Assembly (NCBI GenBank): GCA_035637315.1
Contig: DASPXK010000428.1
Coordinates: 1-11,375 of the forward strand
DNA length: 11,375 nt
Direction: 5' to 3'
Source: DASPXK01 sp035637315
Lineage (GTDB): Bacteria; Chloroflexota; UBA6077; JACCZL01
Shown: piece after piece, positions 1-6,092 of the stretch
Position numbering within the stretch: position 1 is the stretch's first letter
Layout: each line of letters starts with the position of its first letter
Made by a program: the position numbers and the translations under genes
The notes under the pieces: model-generated
What the model was told of the DNA's origin: nothing
Database searches by the model: none
What the model saw: the letters and a program-made list of their open reading frames with translations, nothing else

Positions 1-686
1 TGTCGATCATCATTCCCGCCTACAACGAGCAAGCGACGGTTGGCGAGCTGCTCGACCAGGTGCGAGCGGTCGACCTGGGTGACATCGAAAAGCAGATTAT
101 TGCCGTCGACGATGGCTCGACGGACGGGACCCGCGAGGTGCTCGAAGGGCAGGCGGCACGCGGCGACGTACTGCTGCGCGTGCTCCCTCGCAACAGGGGC
201 AAGGGCGCGGCCGTCCGCGAAGGGCTGCGACACGTCGCGGGCGACATCGTCTTGATCCAGGACGCCGACCTCGAATACGACCCAGCCGACTACCCGATCC
301 TGCTTCGGCCGATCCTGAACGGCAGGTCCAAGGTCGTCTACGGCTCACGCTTCTTGGGTGAGCACAAGGCGATGTATTTCTGGCACGCCCTCGGAAACCA
401 AATGCTGACCCTGCTGACCAATATCTTGTTCGATACCACCCTGACCGACTTGGAGACCTGCTACAAGGTCTTTACGGTGGACATCGCGCGGCGGCTGACG
501 TTGCGATCGGAGCGCTGGGGTTTCGATCCGGAGGTCACGGCCAAGATCCTTCGAATGGGGCATCGGATCTACGAGGTCCCGATCTCCTATGCCGGCCGCG
601 AGCACTGGGAGGGCAAGAAGATCGTCGCGTGGCGCGATGGCCCCAGGGTATTGCTAACCCTGCTCCGCTACCGGTTCCTGCCCTGA
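1..686 (+). CDS. Family 2 glycosyltransferase, DPM1/CsbB-like (5' end outside window)
   Basis: Likely transfers a sugar from a nucleotide donor to a polyprenyl-phosphate carrier at the cytoplasmic membrane face. The first complete codon is at 3 and the frame is open to the left edge, so the start is missing; 227 codons are visible. The fragment opens with SIIIPAYNE (residues 1-9), the first GT-A strand. DDGSTDGT follows at 36-43 and the metal-binding DAD triad at 87-89 (QDADLEYDP). Further on are VYGSRF, ETCYKVF, GFDPEVTAKI and a C-terminal GREHWEGKKI segment, all typical of dolichol/polyprenyl-phosphate sugar synthases. A GTG at 60 is in frame, but starting there would delete the first strand. 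No C-terminal membrane helices are seen, unlike CsbB, so it is probably soluble or peripheral. The YfhO-like gene downstream is a plausible user of the lipid-linked sugar. The sugar cannot be read from sequence. Confidence 0.93.
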   Translation, partial: SIIIPAYNEQATVGELLDQVRAVDLGDIEKQIIAVDDGSTDGTREVLEGQAARGDVLLRVLPRNRGKGAAVREGLRHVAGDIVLIQDADLEYDPADYPILLRPILNGRSKVVYGSRFLGEHKAMYFWHALGNQMLTLLTNILFDTTLTDLETCYKVFTVDIARRLTLRSERWGFDPEVTAKILRMGHRIYEVPISYAGREHWEGKKIVAWRDGPRVLLTLLRYRFLP

Positions 687-740
687 CCTTTGCAGGATCC
701 TGAGCGATTTCAGCGCAGAGTCACGCGGCGCCTACGCCCC

Positions 741-793
741 CGCCCCCAACCCCCTCTCCCAAGCTTGGGGGAGCGGGCGAGGGGGTGGGGGCG
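741..793. repeat. GC-rich palindrome (CCCCCTC family) between GT2 and yfhO
   Basis: An imperfect inverted repeat centred on the palindrome AAGCTT (761-766). The left arm is CGCCCCCAACCCCCTC and the right arm is its near reverse complement, with a few extra bases (GAGGGGGTGGGGGCG). No T-tract follows, so it does not look like an intrinsic terminator. Related C-rich/G-rich palindromes occur at about 3641-3725 and 5938-5994, so this is a dispersed family. It contains the only upstream GTG available to the next gene. Confidence 0.8.
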
Positions 794-3631
794 CCACGCC
801 TTCGCGGTGAAATTCAGTTCGCTGACGCGCTCGCCGTCCTGGCCATCTTGCTCCTCGTCCTGCTTTTCAACCCCGACCTCGCCTTTCGCGGGATGGTCCC
901 GGGCGGCCTGGACGTTTTCGTCTACTTCTACCCGCTGCGAGCGTACCTGGCCCAGGGGCTGGCCGAGGGCCGCTTGCCGCTCTGGAACCCGCACCTGTTC
1001 CTGGGCTCGCCATTCCTGGCGAATCCTCAGACGGCAGTCTTCTACCCGGGCACGCTGCTGTTCGGGCTGCTGCCGGTCCCGCGCGCGTACGTTGCCAACC
1101 TGCTAGCTCACCTGTTCCTGGCGGCGGCGTCGTTGTACGCCTTTGCCCGCTGGTCGCTTCGGTTAGGACGGCTGGGAAGCGTGCTCGGAGCCTCCGCTTT
1201 CGCCTTCAGCGGGTTCATGGGGGGTCAGTCGGGCCACATCAATCAGCTCAGTGTCGCGGCCTGGCTGCCCGCCTTGGCGCTAGCGCTCGACGTCGCCCTG
1301 AGCGGCGAGCGTCGCACGCGCGAGTGGGCCCTCGCGGCGCTGTTCGCCGGGCTGCTGCTGCAGCTCCTGGCCGGGCATCCGCAAGAGGTGTACATGACCC
1401 TCGCCGTGCTGGTGACCGTGGCGGCGTGGCGACGATGGGCCGACGGTCCGGCCGCGCTGGCGCGGGGGCTGGGCGTCCTGGCGCTGGCGTCTGGACTGGC
1501 GTTCGGTGCGGCGGCGATTCAATTGGTGCCGACTCTGGAGCTGTCGCGCCTCTCGATCCGCGGCGGCGGGCTCGACTTCCGTGAGGCGACGTTCGACTCG
1601 CTGCCGTGGCGGCTCCTGCTGCCTGCCCTCTTTCCGGGCTTCTGGGAGCACCTCCACACGACGGAGTTCTACGGGCACACGGGCACGATCGTGTTGGCGC
1701 TGGCCTGGCTCGGCTTGGTGGTCGGGCCGGGCCGCCCGGCCGTGCTGGGCGCGACGCTGGTGGTGTTGGGGCTTGGGCTCGCGGTCGGCGATTTGAACCC
1801 GCTTTACCACACCCTGTTCGACTGGGCGCCTGGCTTCGCGTCGTTTCGCGTGCCCGCCCGCTGGCTGTTCGTCTACACCTTCGGCGCGTCGCTGCTCGTG
1901 GCAGTCGGAGCGAGCTGGCTTAACGGAGTAGCGAGTAGCGAGCAGCGAGTTGCGAGTGGGCGACGGATCACTCGCTACTCGCTGCTCGCTGCTCGCTTCT
2001 TTCTGTTCGGCCTCGGCGCTCCTGCCCTGGCCGTGTTTCTCGTGCTCCAGGGTGAGCGGCAGTCGCGGCTGCTATTGGTGATCTGGGGCGGTCTGGCGGC
2101 ACTGTCGGTGCTGCTGGTGGCCGTGGTGCTCGTCGCGCCGCGCGTGCGCGCCGCGGCGCTGGGCGTGCTCATCATGGGCGGGCTGGTGGAGCTGTGGCTG
2201 GCGGGCGCCGACCTCGAGCATCGCCATCCGATCCCGGATTTCGCCTACGCCCAGCCGCGTGAGAGCACGCTGTTCTTGCAGTCGCGGCCCGGGCTCGACG
2301 GCCGCTATCGGATGCTCAGCATCGCCACGCCCGAGTACGAGGTCAAGGAGACGCCTGAGTACCGCGAGCACTTCGGGTGGCTGAATCCGGAAGCACTGAC
2401 CAACCTGCTGGTCGCGGTCAAGCTGAACGAGACGCTCACGCCAAACGTGCCGCTCGAGTACGGTATGGACACCGCCGATGGCTACGACGGCGGGGTCCTG
2501 CCGCTGGCCGGCTTCGTCAGGCTGGGGGGAGCGATGCTGGGGCCGGACCGGGTCCGGCCTGACGGGGTCTTGGCGAGCCGCCTGGATCATCTACCGGAGC
2601 GGCGCTGGCTGGACCTGCTCGGCGTCCGCTACATCCTGGCTGGCCGCGTCAAGGACCTGATCAGGGGCGCGATCTACTTCGACCGCGCCGTCACAGCCAG
2701 GCTTCGGCCCGGCCAGCAGCTCGAGCTACACAACCTACCCAGCGGCCAATTCAATCGGCTCGGCCTGATCTCGTCGTTTGTCGGCCAGGCTCGAGCGGGC
2801 CAGGAGGTGGGCCGGCTCGTGCTCGGCGACGAGGCGGCAGGGACGCTTGCGATTCCGCTCCTGAATGGCACCCACACCGCGGTCGCCACGGCCGATCCCT
2901 TGGCGGCAGGGGGGCTGGAGCGTGTCCAGGAGTGGGGAGCGAGCGATCCGAGCCAGCCCGCCGACTGGATCGGCGAGGTCCGGTTCGCGCGGCGGCCCGT
3001 GCGCGTGCTCACCATCGCCAACTCGACGCCGGACCTTGTCCTCGAGCTGCGCGCGCTGAACCTGGTGGACGACGCTCGCGAGGCGGCCTTCCCGCTGACC
3101 CTGGACGACAGTCTGGAGCGCACCGAGTTCTTCGACGTCAAGGTGTATGAGCGGCGTGACGCGCTGCCGCGGGTCTTCACGCCGCGGCGCTCGGAGATCG
3201 TGGACGACGAGACGGCCCTGCAGCGCCTCGCGGACCCGAGCTTCGAGCCCCGCGACGTCGTGCTGCTGGCTCAGACAGAAGGGGCCGAGGCGCTCGACCG
3301 AGGTCCCACGTCGAGCAGCTCCGCCACACTGGAGCTGAGCGAAGCCGAACACCTACGCGTTCGCGCGGCGGGCGACTCGCCTGGCTACCTTGTCGTGTCG
3401 GATAGCTGGTACCCTGGCTGGCGGGCGACCGTCGACGGCCGCGCTGCGCCGATCGTCCGCGCCAACGTCATGTTTCGAGCCGTGCCCGTTCCGGGCGGCG
3501 AGCACCTGATCGAGCTCACCTACGAGCCACAATCGTTTCGTCTCGGCGCAGGCGTGTCGGCCGGCTCGCTGCTCGTGGGCATCGTCCTGTGGTGGGGCGC
3601 GCGGCGCTGGCGGCAGCGGAGAAGCGGGTGA
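785..3631 (+). CDS. YfhO-family polytopic membrane protein (GT-C-like)
   Basis: A large integral membrane protein, 948 residues from GTG 785. YfhO proteins are implicated in moving or transferring lipid-linked sugars to extracytoplasmic polymers; in Bacillus YfhO works with CsbB on lipoteichoic acid. The first helix is about residues 13-29. The family signature follows: GLDVFVYFYPLR (41-52) and LPLWNPHLFLGSPF (64-77). Many hydrophobic helices run to about residue 480, then a long extracytoplasmic region, DSWYPGW at 873-879, and a final helix near 920-940 before a basic tail (RRWRQRRSG). The start is uncertain: GTG 785 lies inside a palindrome and is the only ATG/GTG after the in-frame stop at 701 and before the first helix. 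TTG 848 would cut into that helix. Residues 383-404 are encoded by an in-frame palindrome. The stop overlaps the scpB GTG. The family call is secure; the substrate is unknown. Confidence 0.88.
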   Translation: MGAPRLRGEIQFADALAVLAILLLVLLFNPDLAFRGMVPGGLDVFVYFYPLRAYLAQGLAEGRLPLWNPHLFLGSPFLANPQTAVFYPGTLLFGLLPVPRAYVANLLAHLFLAAASLYAFARWSLRLGRLGSVLGASAFAFSGFMGGQSGHINQLSVAAWLPALALALDVALSGERRTREWALAALFAGLLLQLLAGHPQEVYMTLAVLVTVAAWRRWADGPAALARGLGVLALASGLAFGAAAIQLVPTLELSRLSIRGGGLDFREATFDSLPWRLLLPALFPGFWEHLHTTEFYGHTGTIVLALAWLGLVVGPGRPAVLGATLVVLGLGLAVGDLNPLYHTLFDWAPGFASFRVPARWLFVYTFGASLLVAVGASWLNGVASSEQRVASGRRITRYSLLAARFFLFGLGAPALAVFLVLQGERQSRLLLVIWGGLAALSVLLVAVVLVAPRVRAAALGVLIMGGLVELWLAGADLEHRHPIPDFAYAQPRESTLFLQSRPGLDGRYRMLSIATPEYEVKETPEYREHFGWLNPEALTNLLVAVKLNETLTPNVPLEYGMDTADGYDGGVLPLAGFVRLGGAMLGPDRVRPDGVLASRLDHLPERRWLDLLGVRYILAGRVKDLIRGAIYFDRAVTARLRPGQQLELHNLPSGQFNRLGLISSFVGQARAGQEVGRLVLGDEAAGTLAIPLLNGTHTAVATADPLAAGGLERVQEWGASDPSQPADWIGEVRFARRPVRVLTIANSTPDLVLELRALNLVDDAREAAFPLTLDDSLERTEFFDVKVYERRDALPRVFTPRRSEIVDDETALQRLADPSFEPRDVVLLAQTEGAEALDRGPTSSSSATLELSEAEHLRVRAAGDSPGYLVVSDSWYPGWRATVDGRAAPIVRANVMFRAVPVPGGEHLIELTYEPQSFRLGAGVSAGSLLVGIVLWWGARRWRQRRSG
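1931..1996. repeat. Intragenic in-frame palindrome (AGCGAGTAGCGAG family)
   Basis: The arms at 1931-1957 and 1970-1996 are inverted repeats matching at 25 of 27 positions, around a 12-base spacer. The arms are built from short direct repeats of the type GCGAGTAGCGAGCAGCGAG. The 66 bases are exactly 22 codons in the yfhO frame, with no stop, and encode ASSEQRVASG then RRITRYSLLAAR. They fall in a loop between two membrane helices. This looks like a mobile palindrome that entered a coding sequence without breaking it. Confidence 0.85.
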
Positions 3632-4293
3632 ATGAGGGACGAACCTCTCCCCCAACCCCTCCCCTAAAGGGCCTAAAGGGAAGGGGAGACTACGACACCC
3701 CCTTCCCTTCAGGGAAGGGGGACGGCGGGTTAGGTCCGGACCGGCTCGCGCCCCATCTAGTCGCGCTGGCCTTCGCGGCCGATGAGCCGCTGGACCTGGC
3801 CGACGCCGCTCGCGTGCTCGGGGTGCGCCGCGCGATGGTCGAGGCTGCCGCCCGTCTGCTCGTCGAGCGCCCGCCGCTCGGCCTGATCGTCCAGCGAGTC
3901 GGCAGCCGGCTCCAGTTGGCCAGCGCGCCCGCCTCGGCCGAGTACGTCCGTCGTCTGAGGGGCCTGGATGCCGAGGTACGGCTGTCGCGGGCTGCGTTGG
4001 AGGTGCTGGCGATCGTCGCCTATCGCCAGCCGGTTACACGAGCCGAGATCGAGTCGATTCGAGGCGTGAACGGGGATCGGGCTCTGGCGACGCTGATCGG
4101 CCGCCAGCTCATCGAGGAGGTAGGCCGCAAGGAGGCGGTCGGGCGCCCGGTGCTGTTCGGCACGACGATGGCCTTCCTCGAGCACCTCGGCCTCCGATCG
4201 CTGGAGGACTTGCCGTCCCCGCCGGAACGCGATCCGGATCCGGGTCGCCCTGAGCCGCCTTCCGGTCAGCCTGAAGTTCCATCGTCATCCTGA
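3628..4293 (+). CDS. scpB: Segregation and condensation protein B (ScpB)
   Basis: ScpB binds the kleisin ScpA and with SMC forms the bacterial condensin that compacts and separates chromosomes. From GTG 3628 the protein is 221 residues. The conserved core starts at LAPHLVALAFAADEP (about 40-54), the first winged-helix domain. The second is diagnostic: LSRAALEVLAIVAYRQP (119-135), TRAEIESIRGVN (137-148), LIEEVGRKEAVGRPVLFGTT (161-180) and LGLRSLEDLP (187-196). The C-terminus is Pro-rich and disordered-looking. GTG 3628 overlaps the yfhO stop as GTGA, with GGAG at 3618-3621 six bases upstream, so translation is probably coupled. A GTG at 3589 is also in frame but lies deeper in yfhO. Residues about 5-36 are encoded by a palindromic repeat and are foreign to ScpB; no ATG, GTG or TTG lies between the repeat and the core. 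The stop TGA is part of another repeat. scpA is not in the window. Confidence 0.93.
   Translation: MNEGRTSPPTPPLKGLKGRGDYDTPFPSGKGDGGLGPDRLAPHLVALAFAADEPLDLADAARVLGVRRAMVEAAARLLVERPPLGLIVQRVGSRLQLASAPASAEYVRRLRGLDAEVRLSRAALEVLAIVAYRQPVTRAEIESIRGVNGDRALATLIGRQLIEEVGRKEAVGRPVLFGTTMAFLEHLGLRSLEDLPSPPERDPDPGRPEPPSGQPEVPSSS
3641..3725. repeat. GC-rich palindromic repeat in the 5' end of scpB
   Basis: A C-rich then G-rich composite. Its second half is a perfect hairpin: CCCCCTTCCC at 3698-3707, a four-base loop, and GGGAAGGGGG at 3712-3721. The first half (about 3646-3688) is an imperfect palindrome of CCCCTCCCC and GGGAAGGGGAG around CTAAAGGGCCTAAAGG. It lies just after the coupled scpB start, so if translated it yields the low-complexity stretch TSPPTPPLKGLKGRG. 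As RNA, the hairpin would sit about 70 bases into the scpB reading frame. Confidence 0.82.
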
Positions 4294-4412
4294 GATCCTT
4301 ATTGTCATCCTGAGATCCTTATTGTCACCGTGAGATCCCCACTGTCATCCTTAGATCCTTATTGTCATCCTGAGATGCTTTGTTGTCGTCTTGAGCGCAG
4401 CGAAGGATCTCA
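4281..4412. repeat. Tandem 20-bp array (5 units) ending in an HSERSEES-type repeat
   Basis: Five head-to-tail units of exactly 20 bases occupy 4281-4300, 4301-4320, 4321-4340, 4341-4360 and 4361-4380, with consensus ATTGTCATCCTGAGATCCTT. Units 1 and 2 differ at one base; unit 3 is the most diverged. A longer copy follows at 4381-4412, reading TTGAGCGCAGCGAAGGATCT from 4391. AAGGATCTCA at 4403-4412 is the exact reverse complement of TGAGATCCTT at 4291-4300 and 4311-4320, so one right arm could pair with several left arms. Unit 1 supplies the scpB stop codon. There are no unique spacers, so it is not CRISPR. Confidence 0.9.
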
Positions 4413-4467
4413 TGCTTCTCACCCTGCGGTATGGGACCGGCATAACACGACAAGAGGGAAACCGGCA

Positions 4468-4496
4468 TTGACCGTCTATTGGCAAGATGATACATT
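4468..4496 (+). promoter_or_regulatory. Predicted promoter of the tetR-MBL unit
   Basis: TTGACC at 4468-4473 and TACATT at 4491-4496 are separated by 17 bases. They match the sigma70-type consensus at 5 of 6 and 4 of 6 positions. The segment is markedly AT-richer than its surroundings. The expected transcription start is near 4503, just ahead of the GTG at 4532. Confidence 0.55.
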
Positions 4497-4516
4497 TAGC
4501 TAAAGCTTTGCTCTAA
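4495..4516. promoter_or_regulatory. Predicted TetR-type operator
   Basis: TTTAGCTAAA at 4495-4504 is a perfect 10-base palindrome overlapping the end of the predicted -10 box and the expected start site. A second palindrome, AAAGCTTT (4502-4509), overlaps it, and the outer TTAG/CTAA ends (4496-4499 and 4513-4516) make a broader imperfect dyad. The position fits autorepression by the adjacent TetR-family protein. That the regulator binds here is inference. Confidence 0.45.
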
Positions 4517-4531
4517 TAATGGAGGTCGGGC

Positions 4532-5196
4532 GTGGCGCCGCGGCGTTACCAGATGGGCAGGCGTACGGCGGCGGTCGACGAGACGCGCCGGCGCATCGTT
4601 GAGGCGAGCATGGCGCTCCACGCCGAGCGGGGCATCCTGGCCACAAGCTGGGAGGACATCGCGCGGCGGGCTGACGTCGCCGTCGCCACCGTGTACCGCC
4701 ACTTTCCGTCCCTCGACGCGCTGGTCCCAGCCTGCGGCGAAGAGGTCCGCCGTGTCACCCAGCCGCCCCGCCCAGAGCGCGCGGAGGCAGCGACGCCCGC
4801 TCGGTGGCGGAGCGGGTCGCCCGCCTGGTCCGCGAGCTGTGCGCCTTCTACGAGCGCGCGGCGCGTTACCTCGAGGCGGCGCGTCGGGACCAGAATCAGG
4901 TTGCCGCGCTCGCCGGTTCGGTGGCTTCCCTCCACGCCGACCGTGAGCGGCTCCTGCGCGCGGTGCTGCGTGGGGCGAGCCCGAGTCAGCAGACCCTGCG
5001 GGTGCTCGCCGGGCTGACCGATTTTGCGGTTTGGAGGGCGCTCGTCGATCGCGGCGTGCCCGCGCAGGCCGCGGTCCGGATAATGCGCGATGTAGTGCTC
5101 TGCTGGCTCGAGAAGGGGGCAAATGGACAAATCCGCGACGCGACGCTGAGCACACACATGAGCCGCCCCCGCCAGGCGGCCCGGAAGGAGACCTGA
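4532..5196 (+). pseudogene. TetR/AcrR-family regulator, apparently frameshifted near 4800
   Basis: The N-terminal frame starts at GTG 4532, six bases after GGAGG (4521-4525). It contains a TetR DNA-binding domain: TRRRIVEASMALHAERG (18-34), then TSWEDIARRADVAVATVYRHF (38-58) and PSLDALV. Homology-like sequence ends about residue 90; the frame then gives Ser/Ala/Arg-rich nonsense and stops at 5017. The ligand-binding half continues in the frame one base back, from about 4801 (SVAERVARLVRELCAFYERA) to TGA 5194-5196. One base missing near 4799-4801 would join both halves into about 222 residues, a normal TetR length. I see no canonical slippery heptamer. The cause may be a real mutation, a sequencing error in GC-rich DNA, or less likely a split protein reinitiating at GTG 4804. 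The MBL gene starts 12 bases downstream, so the two are probably cotranscribed and the regulator likely controls it. Confidence 0.8.
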
Positions 5197-5201
5197 GGAG
5201 G
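5196..5201 (+). promoter_or_regulatory. Shine-Dalgarno site deciding the MBL-gene start
   Basis: AGGAGG at 5196-5201 overlaps the end of the tetR stop codon. Two in-frame ATGs follow, at 5203 and 5209. The site is one base from the first and seven from the second, so 5209 is the better start. Confidence 0.75.
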
Positions 5202-5208
5202 AATGGTT

Positions 5209-5931
5209 ATGGCTTCCATCGACGAAGTGGCGGACGGCATCTATCGGGTCAATATTGAGGTGCCCCAGTCGCCGGTCACATACAGCTTCTTTGTGATCGA
5301 CGACGAGCAGCCCACGCTGGTGCAGACCGGCTTCGGGCGGATGTTCGACGAGAGCCTCGAGGCGGTCAAGCGGGTCATCGACCCAGCCAAGCTGCGCTAC
5401 ATCGTGGTGCCGCACTTCGAGGGCGACGAGTGTGGGGCGCTGAACCACTTCCTGGCCCAGGCGCCACACGCCCAGCCGGTTGGCAGCCCGATCGGCGTCC
5501 TCACCAACCTCTCGGACTTCGCGATCCGCGAGCCGCTGGTCGCCGAGGAGGAGCAGGTTCTGGACCTCGGCCGGCGCCGCCTTGGCTTCCTGATCACTCC
5601 TTACGTGCACCAGTGGGATAGTCTGCTCGCCTTCGAGGAGACGACCGGTACCGTGTTCACATCGGACGTGTTCATCACGCCGGGACCCGGACCCGCCGTC
5701 ACGGACCAGGACCGCACGGAGGAGATGCTGCAGACATACCGGATGGTTGGCATCTTCCCCTCGCGCACCCATCTGAACTCGGCCCTCGACAAGATCGAGG
5801 CGCTGAAGCCGAAGACGCTGGCCTGCCACCACGGCAGCGTCATCACCGGCAAGATCGAGCCATACTTCCGCGTCCTGCGCGAGAACGACGTGACCGGCCT
5901 CACCGAGTGGAACCCGATGCGCGGTTACTGA
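5209..5931 (+). CDS. Metallo-beta-lactamase-fold protein, flavodiiron (ODP)-like
   Basis: A 240-residue stand-alone MBL-fold protein. Its metal motif resembles the diiron domain of flavodiiron proteins more than hydrolytic beta-lactamases: H69-x-E71-x-D73 in VVPHFEGDECGALN, H134 in PYVHQWDS, D153 in FTSDVF and H207/H208 in ACHHGS. In flavodiiron proteins H-x-E-x-D-H, a later His, a bridging Asp and a final His hold two irons that reduce O2 or NO. Here the sixth motif position is Glu74, not His. No flavodoxin domain is fused, and none is encoded nearby. It could sense or reduce O2/NO with a separate electron donor, or be a hydrolase that kept the fold. The start at 5209 is set by AGGAGG. It lies 12 bases after the tetR frame and is probably under that regulator. 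Fold certain, activity uncertain. Confidence 0.85.
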   Translation: MASIDEVADGIYRVNIEVPQSPVTYSFFVIDDEQPTLVQTGFGRMFDESLEAVKRVIDPAKLRYIVVPHFEGDECGALNHFLAQAPHAQPVGSPIGVLTNLSDFAIREPLVAEEEQVLDLGRRRLGFLITPYVHQWDSLLAFEETTGTVFTSDVFITPGPGPAVTDQDRTEEMLQTYRMVGIFPSRTHLNSALDKIEALKPKTLACHHGSVITGKIEPYFRVLRENDVTGLTEWNPMRGY

Positions 5932-5937
5932 GCCTTA

Positions 5938-5994
5938 GCGCCCTCTCCCTCTAGGAGAGAACAAGTGCCCTTCGCGGGGTTGGGGTGAGGGCGC
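5938..5994. repeat. GC-rich palindrome after the MBL gene
   Basis: The ends are perfect 8-base inverted repeats (GCGCCCTC at 5938-5945, GAGGGCGC at 5987-5994). An internal hairpin pairs CTCTCC (5943-5948) with GGAGAG (5954-5959). It belongs with the C-rich/G-rich family at 741-793 and 3641-3725. It begins seven bases after the MBL stop codon and has no U-tract, so a role in termination is only possible. Confidence 0.75.
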
Positions 5995-6028
5995 CGGAGG
6001 TGAGTCCGGCTGCCACCGCCGGCTGGCG

Positions 6029-6058
6029 TTGACTAGTGCCCGGGGTGGCGACTACACT
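6029..6058 (+). promoter_or_regulatory. Predicted promoter of the oxidoreductase / ABC operon
   Basis: TTGACT at 6029-6034 and TACACT at 6053-6058 lie 18 bases apart and match the sigma70-type boxes at 5 of 6 and 4 of 6 positions. The expected transcript starts near 6065, leaving a leader of about 28 bases with GGAGG at 6079-6083 before GTG 6093. This argues against the upstream in-frame GTG at 6036, which would lie inside the promoter. Confidence 0.55.
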
Positions 6059-6092
6059 GGGCCAAGGCGCTCTGGCGCGGAGGCAGGCAGCG

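Noticed and set aside
779..792. G-quadruplex-forming run
   Set aside because: The G-runs are explained by the palindrome's right arm, and nothing else points to a quadruplex role.
4281..4410. Regular short repeats that could suggest a CRISPR array
   Set aside because: The units are directly adjacent with a 20-base period and no unique spacers, and no cas genes are nearby.
5203..5208. ATG 5203 as start of the MBL gene
   Set aside because: It is only one base from AGGAGG; ATG 5209 has seven-base spacing.
4546..5832. Long minus-strand open frame of 428 codons across the tetR and MBL genes
   Set aside because: The plus strand encodes recognisable TetR and MBL motifs. The antisense translation is Arg/Ala/His-rich with no family features, as expected of GC-rich shadow frames.
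6036..6092. Upstream GTG at 6036 as start of the oxidoreductase
   Set aside because: It lies within the predicted promoter, has no good ribosome site, and adds residues before the Rossmann fold that look non-homologous.
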